From assembly GCA_044228435.1 (NCBI GenBank), contig JBGAUW010000001.1, positions 62,001-126,000 on the forward strand: a stretch of DNA of 64,000 bases, written 5' to 3'. Below the pieces are notes generated by a model. That model had not been told where the DNA came from. It saw nothing but the letters and a program-made list of their open reading frames with translations, and did not search any database. Origin of the DNA: Bog-950 sp044228435. GTDB taxonomy: Bacteria > Bacteroidota > Bacteroidia > Chitinophagales > LD1. This document shows positions 51,146 to 59,944 of this stretch, in pieces. Positions within the stretch are counted from its first letter, which is position 1. Each line of letters opens with the position of its first letter. The translations under genes and the position numbers were made by a program.

Positions 51146-52207
51146 ATGAGTAAGAAAATTGTGTTGATTGAAGATAATACTGCGGTGCGCGAAAACATTG
51201 AAGAAATTCTTGAATTGGCTGGATATAATGTTGTTTCGGCCCCTAATGGCAAGAAAGGTGTAGATGCAGTTTTAAAAGAAACGCCGGACTTAATTATTTG
51301 CGATATAATGATGCCTGAATTGGATGGCTATGGCGTGCTACACATGCTCAGTAAAAATCCAAAAACATCTTCTGTTCCCTTTATTTTTCTTACAGCCAAG
51401 GCGGAGCGAAACGACTTTAGAAAGGGCATGGAAATGGGTGCCGATGATTATATAACAAAACCATTTGACGATATTGAATTACTAAATGCGGTAGAAATAA
51501 GGTTAAAAAAATCAGACCTTTTAAAATCTGAGTTTTCCAGCAGCGTTGATGGCGTGAATGAGTTTTTTAACCAGGCGCGTAACACAGCAAAAATAGATTT
51601 AACGCAGGGCGAACGCGAAACCCAAACCTGGAAGAAAAAACAAATGGTTTACACCCACGGGCACCGCCCGGCCTTTTTATACTTTATAGTTAAAGGCAAA
51701 ATAAAATCGTTTAGAATGAACGATGATGGCAAGGAACTGATTACCGCTATATATAAAGAGGGTGATTTTTTGGGTTATACCGCCTTGCTGGAAGAAAGTA
51801 CCTATGCCGATAATGCAGAGGCCATGGAAGATAGTGAGGTGATGCTTATACCTAAAAGCGATTTTACAAACCTGCTAAACAGCGACGCGCAAATAGCCAA
51901 AAGATTTATACAGTTACTTTCGCATAACCTGGTTGAGCGCGAAGAACAATTGCTTAATCTGGCATATAACTCGCTGCGCAAACGTGTGGCCAACGGACTT
52001 TTACACGTTTACGATAAGTTTAAAAAAGCCCCCGGGGACAAACCCAAACTTGAAATTCCGCGCGAAGACCTGGCTCAAATAGTTGGAACTGCTACCGAAA
52101 GCCTAATAAGAACCCTCAGTGATTTTAAAACTGAAAAACTGATTGAAATTAATGAAGGGAAAATTTTGGTAGTGGATGAGGTTAAGCTAAAAAACCTGAT
52201 GAATTAA
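51146..52207 (+). CDS. Response regulator: receiver domain fused to CRP/FNR-type cNMP and HTH domains
   Basis: This 353-residue protein has a receiver domain (~1-125; acidic pair EDN at 9-11, phosphoacceptor Asp53 in LIICDIMMPELDGYG, Lys in DDYITKPFDD). Then come a cNMP-like beta-roll (~165-285; YFIVKGKIKSFRMNDDGKEL, KEGDFLGYTALL) and a CRP-type winged helix (~290-345; IPREDLAQIVGTATESLIRT). The recognition helix keeps Glu318 and Arg322, the positions that in FNR/CRP contact the G:C pairs of TGA half-sites. There is no FNR-type cysteine cluster. The frame opens with a TTG at 51137, but the ATG at 51146 is preferred. It is convergent with the cbb3 operon (4-nt overlap with its last gene). Confidence 0.9.
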   Translation: MSKKIVLIEDNTAVRENIEEILELAGYNVVSAPNGKKGVDAVLKETPDLIICDIMMPELDGYGVLHMLSKNPKTSSVPFIFLTAKAERNDFRKGMEMGADDYITKPFDDIELLNAVEIRLKKSDLLKSEFSSSVDGVNEFFNQARNTAKIDLTQGERETQTWKKKQMVYTHGHRPAFLYFIVKGKIKSFRMNDDGKELITAIYKEGDFLGYTALLEESTYADNAEAMEDSEVMLIPKSDFTNLLNSDAQIAKRFIQLLSHNLVEREEQLLNLAYNSLRKRVANGLLHVYDKFKKAPGDKPKLEIPREDLAQIVGTATESLIRTLSDFKTEKLIEINEGKILVVDEVKLKNLMN

Positions 52208-52611
52208 TTGCTTTTAGGAATTAACAGGTAACCCAACAGCAAAAGACTAATACCGGTAATGCTCATTGTTATTTGCAGTGGGTTTATGGTATGTAGCATA
52301 AACATCTGTATCACTATCCATCCGGTTAAAATTGCCCCTTGCGCTATAATTGCCATGGGGTAATACTTTGCATTGAAACCTATTAGGCCCAAGGTAAATA
52401 TTCCAAATACGCCGTTGGCCAAAAACAGAATAACACCGGGCATTAAAAAATTAGTAAAAGGAGAATATTGCAGCACGCTTAACGGCATTTGCAGTTTGCT
52501 ACCAGTTGGGTCTGCTATTAGCAGCCCCCCGCCATACAAGGCCCCAGCACTATTAAACAGCAATAATAAAGCTGCTGCCAGCTTTAAATAAAACTTTCGG
52601 GTTAAGCCCAT
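52204..52611 (-). CDS. Small four-helix membrane protein, function unknown
   Basis: This 135-residue protein has four hydrophobic segments (LKLAAALLLLFNSAGALYGG; FLMPGVILFLANGVFGIFTL; MAIIAQGAILTGWIVIQMFM; ITMSITGISLLLLGYLLIP). It has no cofactor-binding motif. It is the last gene of the cbb3 operon and its start overlaps the preceding gene by 10 nt, suggesting coupling. The family is not recognised with confidence. Confidence 0.65.
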   Translation of the reverse strand: MGLTRKFYLKLAAALLLLFNSAGALYGGGLLIADPTGSKLQMPLSVLQYSPFTNFLMPGVILFLANGVFGIFTLGLIGFNAKYYPMAIIAQGAILTGWIVIQMFMLHTINPLQITMSITGISLLLLGYLLIPKSN

Positions 52612-53027
52612 TTATCCCTGTCGGTTAAGTCCAAATCGTCCGCTTCTTTGTAAGGGTTTTTGTGGGTACCTGTCATTTCTAATCCTTCCCGATTCTGCTG
52701 TTCCAGCGTCCACTGGTCGGTAAGCGAGGTTTCAATCCACAAATTTCCGCTACGGCGAAATACCTGCGCCGATAGGCCAAACTTACTCCACAATTCATGC
52801 TCTAAATCAGAAACTTTATATGCCTTATTAAGTGGTAAACTACCGGTGTTGTGCAAGCGCCTGCAAGCCGATAATTTCTTATCGTGGGTAAACATTTTTG
52901 ACTTTGGTTGAGCTTTCCCTTCTTCGTACGGAGAATTAAAAAACTCCAATTTTAAAAAAGGGAATACTTCACTAAATTCCTTCTGAATTTCGTGAATCGC
53001 TTTAGTATCGGTTATTAATAGTTCCAT
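52602..53027 (-). CDS. Hypothetical soluble protein encoded in the cbb3 operon
   Basis: This 141-residue protein has no signal peptide or membrane helix. It starts MELLITDTKAIHEIQKEFSE and has a C-terminal LTDQWTLEQQNREGLEM segment. It lies 5 bp after the TauE/SafE-like gene and overlaps the next gene. No catalytic or metal motif is recognised. A link to oxidase assembly is inferred only from position. Confidence 0.6.
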   Translation of the reverse strand: MELLITDTKAIHEIQKEFSEVFPFLKLEFFNSPYEEGKAQPKSKMFTHDKKLSACRRLHNTGSLPLNKAYKVSDLEHELWSKFGLSAQVFRRSGNLWIETSLTDQWTLEQQNREGLEMTGTHKNPYKEADDLDLTDRDKWA

Positions 53028-53032
53028 AACAG

Positions 53033-53746
53033 CTATTTTTTACTGCAACAAGCATGCTTGGTGCAATCCGTTTTACTTAACTGAGGGCTTATATAAGGTA
53101 TACCCAGGTCCATTCCGCGCAAAATCAATCCGCAGGCCATTATCCCCACAAATACAGGAACTGCCCTGCGCATGTAATTTCTTACCGTTGGTGTTATATA
53201 TCTTGCGGCAGCCAATACAAAAAGCATAGCCGGCACAGTACCTAAACCAAACATGGCCATAAACAAACCTCCTTTTACAATGCTACCCGCAGCAATAGCA
53301 CCAGCAACAGCCAGGTACACCAAGCCACAGGGCAGCAATCCGTTTAAAGCCCCTATTAAAAAAAATGAGCCCGAAGTTTTACTCTTCAAAAGCCCACCAA
53401 GCAAAGATTTTACTTTTGTAACCATTGGCGTTATGACTTTTGTCATACCAAAGTGCTGGCCAACCGTTGCCGGCAATATTAAACCTGCCAGTATTATTAC
53501 CCCCAGCGCTATTGATAAAGCCTGCTGGTACCCTCCTATTACAAAACCTTTACCTAATAATCCAAATAACATACCTAATACCGAGTAGGTGAAAATGCGG
53601 CCAGCATTGTATAGCAACATACCCGCCCCGCGTTTTAAACCACTTTGCCCGCCAAGGGGCAAGGCAAGGGCTATGGGGCCACACATGCCTACGCAGTGAA
53701 AGCTACCGACAAAACCCACCGATAAAGCGGCTATTAAAAATTCCAT
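53033..53746 (-). CDS. TauE/SafE or DsbD_2-like membrane protein of the cbb3 cluster
   Basis: This 237-residue protein has about six membrane helices and the signature GSFHCVGMCGPIALALPLGG near the N-terminus, as in the DsbD_2/UreH-like family often found beside ccoG and ccoH. Cysteines in HCVGMC and in the terminal DCTKHACCSKK tail could bind copper. In other bacteria relatives in this position are thought to help copper delivery to cbb3 oxidase. It lies 2 bp after ccoH. Confidence 0.82.
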   Translation of the reverse strand: MEFLIAALSVGFVGSFHCVGMCGPIALALPLGGQSGLKRGAGMLLYNAGRIFTYSVLGMLFGLLGKGFVIGGYQQALSIALGVIILAGLILPATVGQHFGMTKVITPMVTKVKSLLGGLLKSKTSGSFFLIGALNGLLPCGLVYLAVAGAIAAGSIVKGGLFMAMFGLGTVPAMLFVLAAARYITPTVRNYMRRAVPVFVGIMACGLILRGMDLGIPYISPQLSKTDCTKHACCSKK

Positions 53747-53748
53747 TC

Positions 53749-54195
53749 TTACTGAATATTTATAGTTCCCTCGTTATAATATGTAAAGCCCCCTGCGCTC
53801 CAATCAATTTGCATTTGGTAAACCCCGTGCGCCAAATTTTTTACATCCAGTTCGCACACACCAGCCGAATCTGCAGCACAGTTTATTTTAAAATCATTTT
53901 TAGCCTCAGCTGTGTTGTAAAACAAAATTTCGGCTTTAGCCTTTTCGGCACTTGCGGTTTTAGGAAACCTTATAAGCACCTGCTTTCCGTTTACCTGCCA
54001 CGCCAATTTTTCCGACAACTGACTCGCACGCTTTTGCTTATCCAGCATCTCCTGAAACTTAAGTTCCTTAGCATAGTAATCAGGTGTTACCAAATCATCT
54101 TTTACAGTAGTGGTTTTATACGCCAGGCCAAGCATCATTAATGCGAAACCTGTATATAAAAGGGTAATACCCCAACCCCAGTTAAACTTTTTCAT
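53749..54195 (-). CDS. ccoH: FixH/CcoH-like cbb3 oxidase assembly protein
   Basis: This 148-residue protein has one N-terminal membrane helix (WGWGITLLYTGFALMMLGLA) followed by DDLVTPDYYAKELKFQEML, the FixH signature, and a beta-rich periplasmic domain. CcoH acts in late assembly and stability of the cbb3 complex. The frame extends to an ATG at 54243 inside ccoG, but the ATG at 54195, right before KKFNWGWG, is the standard start, giving a 10-bp gap to ccoG. Confidence 0.88.
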   Translation of the reverse strand: MKKFNWGWGITLLYTGFALMMLGLAYKTTTVKDDLVTPDYYAKELKFQEMLDKQKRASQLSEKLAWQVNGKQVLIRFPKTASAEKAKAEILFYNTAEAKNDFKINCAADSAGVCELDVKNLAHGVYQMQIDWSAGGFTYYNEGTINIQ

Positions 54196-54205
54196 ACTTA
54201 CTTTT

Positions 54206-55597
54206 TTAATTATTGGGTGCCACAAAATTTGTTTGCACCACATCTATTTTACGCGTGCCGCTGTAAACACCAATCTTAATTTTGTTTTTGCGCTCGTGCA
54301 GTTGTGCCTTATCAACCAACACAAAAAACACACCATCACCAACAGCTTCGGCATTTACTTTTAAATCGTTCCCTACCATACGTATTTCGCCCTTAAAGCT
54401 ATCTTCCAACTTAAGCTGCACAGGTATTACATAACGCGTTTTATTAACCAGCTTAATGTTATACAGGTTGCTTATTTTATTATCAGGCTGTTGCTGATAT
54501 AGCATTCCCTGGGCCCGCATAATAGTAGTTTGTATATCCTTACGGGTTATTAAAAATCCGGTTAGTACGCCCAAAAGTATCAGCAACACTACACTATATG
54601 CTGCGGTGCGCACAGTAACATGCAGCTTCTCTCCCTTCTTAATATTGTTTTCTGATGCAAAGCGAATTAAACCTGTTGGGCGGTGCACCCGGTCCATAAT
54701 AGAGTCGCAGGCATCGATACAAGCAGTGCAATTTACACACTCTAATTGCGTGCCGTTTCGTATATCAATGCCGGTTGGGCATACGCGCACACAATCCAAA
54801 CAATCAATACAATCGCCATGCACCTCGGTATCATTCTTTTTTATTTTCCCTCTTGGTTCTCCCCTAACGTAATCGTATGCTACAACTATGGAATTAGGGT
54901 CTAACATTACACCTTGCAATCTGCCGTAGGGGCAAACAATAAGGCAAACCTGTTCGCGAAACCACCAATACACAAAAAAGAAAGTGCTTGTAAAAATCAA
55001 TAGAGGAATAAACGTGGCCAGGTGAGCTGCAATCCCCTCTCTCATATAAAGGGTTACGTTATCCATACCCACCAGGTAAGCCAAAAAGTAATTGGCAATA
55101 ACAAACGATATACCAAAGAACGCAAAGAACTTGGCTGTACGCTTTAAAATCTTCTCGCCATTCCAGGGCATATCCTTTAGCCTGCGTTGTTTTTCGGCAT
55201 CGCCATCAATCCAGTATTCTATTTTGCGAAAAACCATTTCCATAAAAATGGTTTGGGGGCAAATCCAACCGCAAAAAATACGACCGAATACTACGGTAAA
55301 CAAAACCACAAAAACAATAAAGGTTAGCATGGCCAGCGCAAACACAAAAAAATCTTGCGGCCAAAAAATAGAACCCAGCAAAATAAATTTGCGGTTAAAA
55401 ATATCGAACAAGAAAAGAGGCTCGCCATGCACCTTTATCCATGGCAGGGTAAAAAAGATGAGCAAGTAAAATACACTTACCAGGGTGCGGGCATTGTACA
55501 AAAAACCATGAGGTTTTTTGGCAAATATCCATTTACGTTTACCCTCTTTGGTTATCGTTCCAATGGAATCGCGGAAAATATCATTCTGCTCGCTCAT
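54206..55597 (-). CDS. ccoG: CcoG/RdxA-like polyferredoxin
   Basis: This 463-residue membrane protein has about five helices and two ferredoxin-type motifs (CIDCLDCVRVCPTG ~262; CVNCTACIDACDS ~285). It also has the family motif GWICPQTIFMEMVFRKIEYW and WFREQVCLIVCPYGRLQ. CcoG is a cupric reductase supplying Cu(I) for cbb3 maturation in organisms studied. The C-terminal Ig-like domain (VIPVQLKLEDSFKGEIRMVG) matches the family. It lies 12 bp downstream of ccoP. Confidence 0.93.
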   Translation of the reverse strand: MSEQNDIFRDSIGTITKEGKRKWIFAKKPHGFLYNARTLVSVFYLLIFFTLPWIKVHGEPLFLFDIFNRKFILLGSIFWPQDFFVFALAMLTFIVFVVLFTVVFGRIFCGWICPQTIFMEMVFRKIEYWIDGDAEKQRRLKDMPWNGEKILKRTAKFFAFFGISFVIANYFLAYLVGMDNVTLYMREGIAAHLATFIPLLIFTSTFFFVYWWFREQVCLIVCPYGRLQGVMLDPNSIVVAYDYVRGEPRGKIKKNDTEVHGDCIDCLDCVRVCPTGIDIRNGTQLECVNCTACIDACDSIMDRVHRPTGLIRFASENNIKKGEKLHVTVRTAAYSVVLLILLGVLTGFLITRKDIQTTIMRAQGMLYQQQPDNKISNLYNIKLVNKTRYVIPVQLKLEDSFKGEIRMVGNDLKVNAEAVGDGVFFVLVDKAQLHERKNKIKIGVYSGTRKIDVVQTNFVAPNN

Positions 55598-55609
55598 CTT
55601 CTGTTTCTC

Positions 55610-56761
55610 CTATTTCTTTAAAGTATCGGCTACAGCAACCGCGTTAGAATCGGCAGATTGTAGCATGGTTGAATCTGATGCAATAGCAGCACCTTCCTTA
55701 ACTAAATCGCCCTGAGGCGCCTTTGCATTGGCTGGGTTAGTGCCGCGTAAGGAGTGTATGTAGCTAACTACATTTTTTATTTGCACGCCGCTTAAATCAC
55801 TCTCCCAACTTTTCATACCCTTAGCCGGCCAACCGTATTTTACGGTTTTAAAAACCTCGTTTAAAGTAGCGCCGTGTATCCAATAATCGTCCGTTAAATT
55901 AGGTCCTACGTTACCTTCGCCGGCATTACCGTGGCATGCTGCACAATTGGTTTTAAAAATATCCTGCCCATCTAAAATACCAGCAGCATCGGCCAGTTTT
56001 ACATTGCTTTCATCTACATTAAGCGCATTCTTCTTATTAAAGGCATCTACATCAATTTTAGCCTGCTGCACTTCGGCAATGTATTCATCGTGGCTGGTTG
56101 GTCCGCCACCAAAATAGTAGTAGCCTATATAGCCAAACGCCCAAATAATAGAAATATAGAAACTGTATTTCCACCACGGTGGCAGGTTATTATCTAACTC
56201 ATGTATGCCATCGTAATTATGGTCTAACAGAATATCTTTCTCTTTTTCGATAGCAACGCTGGCATTCAGCTTATCAAAAATAAGCGGCATGTGTATGTTG
56301 AATGAGAAAGCCTTTTTCTTTTCATCCGAAATTTCAGCTACTAAAGCATTAATGCGAATTAACAGCCAAAAAACAACCATCAACTCCATCCCCAATACTG
56401 CGCCCCCAACTAATACATCGTATCGGAAGGGTAATTCATAAGGTTTATCGCCGGTAACCGGGGCTGTGCCCTGGGCCGAAGCCATACCTACACTAAAAAT
56501 GAATAAAAGTACAGCAACAGTTTTAGCCGCGCGCTTATCAATAGCCATAGCCGTTAACTTTACCAGTACATTGCCCAGCAGCAATACTGCCAAAAGCAGA
56601 ACTGCTGCAGCTGATACCAACAGGTAAATAAGTGTGTTTTCTGTAGCCGAAGTTGAACTCACGGCAGGTGCAGCGGTTGTAGCCGCATCCTGCGCTTGTG
56701 CTACCAAGCCTGCCAACAGAGCACTGGCAGTAAGTATATTTTTTAAATATGGTTTTCTCAT
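55610..56761 (-). CDS. ccoP: cbb3 oxidase subunit III (CcoP-like cytochrome c)
   Basis: This 383-residue protein has a hydrophobic N-terminal region (several helices, including LLVSAAAVLLLAVLLLG and YDVLVGGAVLGMELMVVFWLL) and the PPWWKYSFYISIIWAFGYIG helix typical of CcoP. The periplasmic domain has one c-type haem site (FKTNCAACHGNAGEG, ~271) with a likely Met ligand in GMKSWESDLS. Proteobacterial CcoP carries two haems; this Bacteroidetes type has one. It transfers electrons to CcoN. It follows ccoQ by 23 bp. Confidence 0.9.
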   Translation of the reverse strand: MRKPYLKNILTASALLAGLVAQAQDAATTAAPAVSSTSATENTLIYLLVSAAAVLLLAVLLLGNVLVKLTAMAIDKRAAKTVAVLLFIFSVGMASAQGTAPVTGDKPYELPFRYDVLVGGAVLGMELMVVFWLLIRINALVAEISDEKKKAFSFNIHMPLIFDKLNASVAIEKEKDILLDHNYDGIHELDNNLPPWWKYSFYISIIWAFGYIGYYYFGGGPTSHDEYIAEVQQAKIDVDAFNKKNALNVDESNVKLADAAGILDGQDIFKTNCAACHGNAGEGNVGPNLTDDYWIHGATLNEVFKTVKYGWPAKGMKSWESDLSGVQIKNVVSYIHSLRGTNPANAKAPQGDLVKEGAAIASDSTMLQSADSNAVAVADTLKK

Positions 56762-56784
56762 AACATTTTGCTTTGGGTTTATTA

Positions 56785-56949
56785 TTAATCTAAGGGCAGA
56801 TGTTCAATATGACTTATATATGCTTTATCGGCTTTAAGCGCAATGGCTATCATGCCCACAAAAACTATCAGAAAAAGCAACATTGCTATGTTGGCATATA
56901 TATCCACGCTGTGTATGCCTGCCGCATATTTTTTTATAAAAGAGAACAT
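56785..56949 (-). CDS. ccoQ: CcoQ/FixQ-like cbb3 oxidase small subunit
   Basis: A 54-residue single-helix membrane protein is encoded between ccoNO and ccoP: MFSFIKKYAAGIHSV, then the hydrophobic helix IAMLLFLIVFVGMIAIAL and a short charged tail ending LPLD. Its position, size and topology match CcoQ, which stabilises the oxidase. Translated by hand from the minus strand; the frame is clean from ATG (56949) to TAA (56785). Confidence 0.8.
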   Translation of the reverse strand: MFSFIKKYAAGIHSVDIYANIAMLLFLIVFVGMIAIALKADKAYISHIEHLPLD

Positions 56950-56986
56950 AGTATCCTGGTTTAATTATTGTTATTACTAAGTCTGC

Positions 56987-59116
56987 CTATTTGCTCTCTA
57001 CAGTTTGTGGCTCCGCTTTAATATCGGTGCCTATTCGCTGCAGGTAAGCTATTAGTGCAATTATCTCTTTCTTCTCGCTGCAGGTAATACCATCTTTTTT
57101 AAGATTAGCCTGCACTATCAACGCTTGTTTCTCTAACTCAGCATTGGCTATTTTGTCGTAACCTTCGGGGTATGGTACACCTAAGGTTTGCATAGCCCTT
57201 ATTTTTTTAGCTGTAGTTGTAGTGTTCAAATCGTTATCGATCATTGCCGGATATGGAGGCATAATAGAACCCGGGCTCATAGTGCGTGGGTCATCCATGT
57301 GGTTATAGTGCCAGCTATCGGGGTACTTACCACCCTCGCGGGCTAAATCCGGACCGGTACGTTTACTACCCCATTGGAATGGGTGATCGTACACAAACTC
57401 GCCTGCCTTAGAGTATTCGCCATAACGGGCTACTTCGCTACGGAAAGGTCGTATCATTTGCGAGTGGCATACATAGCAGCCTTCGCGCACATATAAATCG
57501 CGGCCCTGTAATTCGAGCGGGGTATAAGGTTTTACGCTGGTGATAGTAGGAATATTGCTCTTAATCAAAAAGGTTGGTATCATTTCAATTACACCACCTA
57601 TAATTACCATTACAAAAGCCAACACTAATAATTGAATAGGGCGACGTTCAATCCAACGGTGCCAGTGTTCGCCCTCGTGGCCTGCATAATTTTTTTCAAG
57701 TGCCGGAGCTTCTGCCTGTTCATTTGCCAGAAAACTACCCTGGCCCATTGTTTTAACCAAATTGTAAATACCTATAAGCGCACCTACCAGATATAAACCA
57801 CCACCAAATGCACGGGTTATATATAATGGCATAATAGCGGTTACAGTTTCCAAAAAGTTAGGGTATTTTAATATACCTTCTGGTGTAAACTGTTTCCACA
57901 TAAAGCTTTGGGTAAAGCCGGCCCAATACATTGGCACTGCGTAAAACAAAATGCCCAAGGTGCCCAGCCAAAAGTGAATGTTGGCCAGTTTTTTAGAGTA
58001 TAAAGTAGTGCGATACATTTGAGGTATAAGCCAGAAAAGAATACCGAAGGTTAAGAAACCGTTCCAACCCAACGCACCTACGTGTACGTGGGCAATGGTC
58101 CAGTCGGTATAGTGCGAAACCGCATTTACACTCTTTACAGAAAGTAAAGGCCCTTCGAATGTAGCCATACCGTATGCAGTAACCGCTACTACATAAAACT
58201 TTAAAACAACGTCGTCGCGCACTTTATCCCAGGCGCCACGTAGAGTAAGCAACCCGTTTATCATACCGCCCCAGCTTGGCATTATAAGCATAATGCTAAA
58301 CACAGTGCCTAACGATTGTGCCCAGTCTGGCAAGGCGGTGTAAAGTAAGTGGTGAGGACCTGCCCAGATATAAAGAAATATAAGCGCCCAAAAGTGAATG
58401 ATTGACAAGCGGTAAGAATATACCGGCCTGTTGGCTGCCTTAGGCAAAAAATAATACATAAGGCCCAGGTAAGGTGTGGTAAGAAAGAAGGCCACTGCAT
58501 TGTGCCCGTACCACCACTGTACCAAAGCATCCTGCACACCGGCATACATGCTATAGCTTTTAAACAGTGTTACCGGAATTTCCATAGAGTTTACTATGTG
58601 CAACATGGCTACGGTAATCCAGGTGGCTATATAAAACCAGATGGCTACATACAAGTGCCTTTCGCGGCGGGTAAGTATAGTACCAAACATATTTATACCA
58701 AACACTACCCATATTAAGGTAATCATTATATCAATAGGCCATTCCAACTCAGCATACTCTTTACCGGTAGAAATACCAAATACAAGCGTTAGAGCAGCAA
58801 AAACTATTATAAGCTGCCAGCCCCAAAAATGTATTTTGCTGAGCGTATCGCTCCACATACGGGCTTTGCAAAGCCTTTGCAGCGAGTAATACACGCCCAT
58901 AAAAATACCATTACCAACAAATGCAAAAATTACTGCATTAGTGTGCAACGGTCGCAAACGGCCAAAGGTAGCTTGTTCAATAAAATTTAGTTCGGGAATA
59001 AAAAACTGTAGCGCTACAATTAAGCCTACCAGCATACCTACTGCCCCCCATAAAAAGGCGGCGTACCCGAAGTTTCGTACGCTGGTGTTATCGTAGCTGA
59101 ATTTTTCTACTTGCAT
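56987..59116 (-). CDS. ccoNO: Fused cbb3 oxidase subunits I and II (CcoN-CcoO)
   Basis: This 709-residue fusion has an N-terminal ~450-residue haem-copper oxidase subunit I with ~12 helices (RLRPLHTNAVIFAF, VQWWYGHNAVAFFLTTPYLG, WAGPHHLLYTALPDW, HVHVGALGWNGFL). The C-terminal CcoO part has one membrane anchor and a c-type haem site (EGCYVCHSQMIRPFRSE, ~546) with GSIMPPYP as Met ligand. In Proteobacteria these are separate genes; the fusion is typical of Bacteroidetes. It catalyses high-affinity O2 reduction with proton translocation. Its ATG overlaps ccoS by 10 nt. Confidence 0.95.
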   Translation of the reverse strand: MQVEKFSYDNTSVRNFGYAAFLWGAVGMLVGLIVALQFFIPELNFIEQATFGRLRPLHTNAVIFAFVGNGIFMGVYYSLQRLCKARMWSDTLSKIHFWGWQLIIVFAALTLVFGISTGKEYAELEWPIDIMITLIWVVFGINMFGTILTRRERHLYVAIWFYIATWITVAMLHIVNSMEIPVTLFKSYSMYAGVQDALVQWWYGHNAVAFFLTTPYLGLMYYFLPKAANRPVYSYRLSIIHFWALIFLYIWAGPHHLLYTALPDWAQSLGTVFSIMLIMPSWGGMINGLLTLRGAWDKVRDDVVLKFYVVAVTAYGMATFEGPLLSVKSVNAVSHYTDWTIAHVHVGALGWNGFLTFGILFWLIPQMYRTTLYSKKLANIHFWLGTLGILFYAVPMYWAGFTQSFMWKQFTPEGILKYPNFLETVTAIMPLYITRAFGGGLYLVGALIGIYNLVKTMGQGSFLANEQAEAPALEKNYAGHEGEHWHRWIERRPIQLLVLAFVMVIIGGVIEMIPTFLIKSNIPTITSVKPYTPLELQGRDLYVREGCYVCHSQMIRPFRSEVARYGEYSKAGEFVYDHPFQWGSKRTGPDLAREGGKYPDSWHYNHMDDPRTMSPGSIMPPYPAMIDNDLNTTTTAKKIRAMQTLGVPYPEGYDKIANAELEKQALIVQANLKKDGITCSEKKEIIALIAYLQRIGTDIKAEPQTVESK

Positions 59117-59286
59117 GTGTTGTTTTTTGGGTTTGAAGATTGGGTTACAGGATTATCAAAAAGTATTCGTACAGAAGGAGTATAGTCGTCATCGTATTGC
59201 CCGCCAATTACGCTGTACACGAAGGCGGCTAAAAAACCAAGCGCAAACACCAGACTGATACCGATTAAAACAAACATTACACTCAT
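59107..59286 (-). CDS. ccoS: CcoS-like cbb3 oxidase assembly protein
   Basis: This 59-residue protein starts MSVMFVLIGISLVFALGFLA, one membrane helix, followed by YDDDYTPSVRILFD, the CcoS signature. CcoS is needed for insertion of haem b and copper into CcoN. The frame runs further to a TTG at 59307, but the ATG at 59286 is the usual start. It is the first gene of the nine-gene cbb3 operon running to 52204. Confidence 0.88.
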   Translation of the reverse strand: MSVMFVLIGISLVFALGFLAAFVYSVIGGQYDDDYTPSVRILFDNPVTQSSNPKNNTCK

Positions 59287-59303
59287 ACTGTATTTTTTAC
59301 GCA

Positions 59304-59313
59304 GCAAAGGTGC
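59304..59313 (-). promoter_or_regulatory. -7-like element of the cbb3 operon
   Basis: The minus strand reads GCACCTTTGC, a TAnnTTTGC variant with C for T. The same 10-mer occurs in the ccoI operon promoter (62666-62657). Confidence 0.6.
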
Positions 59314-59357
59314 TTTACAGCAAGGGGGTATGGTATGAGAAACAAAAGCACCGCGTA

Positions 59358-59369
59358 TGACATAAATCA
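59358..59369. promoter_or_regulatory. FNR-like box of the cbb3 operon
   Basis: TGACATAAATCA matches TGAY-N4-RTCA. It lies 44 bp from the -7-like element and 72 bp from the ccoS ATG. This would place the box centre near -62, the class I position of CRP/FNR activators. It also lies 62 bp before the divergent flavodoxin gene. Confidence 0.65.
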
Positions 59370-59388
59370 GTTTTAATACCTTTTATGC

Positions 59389-59417
59389 CAATAAATATTG
59401 CAGCGCAATATTTATTG
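59389..59417. promoter_or_regulatory. 29-bp palindrome before the flavodoxin gene
   Basis: CAATAAATATTGC-AGC-GCAATATTTATTG is a perfect 13-bp inverted repeat, ending 14 bp before the ATG at 59432. It may be an operator or a leader hairpin controlling the flavodoxin gene. Confidence 0.6.
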
Positions 59418-59431
59418 ACTTAATTACCCTT

Positions 59432-59944
59432 ATGAATGGAATAGTTATTTACAGCAGCCGCTATGGCGCAACAGGGCAGTATGCCAAATGGATTGGCATG
59501 GCCATGAAAATACCCGTAAAAAAAGTTAGCGAACTAGAAGCAGCGGAATTAGCCAGTTACAACTTTATAGTGTTGGGGACACCTATATACATGGGAAAAA
59601 TATTACTTAAGGATTGGTTAATTGAAAACAGCAACCTTTTGAAACAAAAGAAACTGTTGTTTTTTATAGTGGGAGCAGCGCCGGTAACAGAAAAAGAAAA
59701 AACCGAAAAATATTTTACCGATAACATACCCGGCCAATTGCTTGAGGCTGGAAACCATTTTTACTTACAGGGTAAAATGGTTTTTAAAGAGCTTTCGTTT
59801 ACCGATAAGGTATTTTTAAAAATGGGAGCCTGGCTGGCAAAAACTGAGAAGGATAAAAAAAGTATGTTAACCGATTTTAGCGCCATTAAAGAAGTAAATC
59901 TTTCGGCGCTTTTACAGGCTGCTATGCTGGTTTCTAAAGCATAG
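59432..59944 (+). CDS. Flavodoxin-domain protein (HemG-like)
   Basis: This 170-residue protein begins GIVIYSSRYGATGQYAKWI, the FMN-binding phosphate loop of flavodoxin-type proteins, followed by FIVLGTPIYMGKIL. The length and sequence resemble menaquinone-dependent protoporphyrinogen oxidase HemG. That would fit haem supply for the oxidase encoded divergently, but a general flavodoxin role cannot be excluded. Its 3' end overlaps the convergent ccoI gene by 11 bp. Confidence 0.75.
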   Translation: MNGIVIYSSRYGATGQYAKWIGMAMKIPVKKVSELEAAELASYNFIVLGTPIYMGKILLKDWLIENSNLLKQKKLLFFIVGAAPVTEKEKTEKYFTDNIPGQLLEAGNHFYLQGKMVFKELSFTDKVFLKMGAWLAKTEKDKKSMLTDFSAIKEVNLSALLQAAMLVSKA

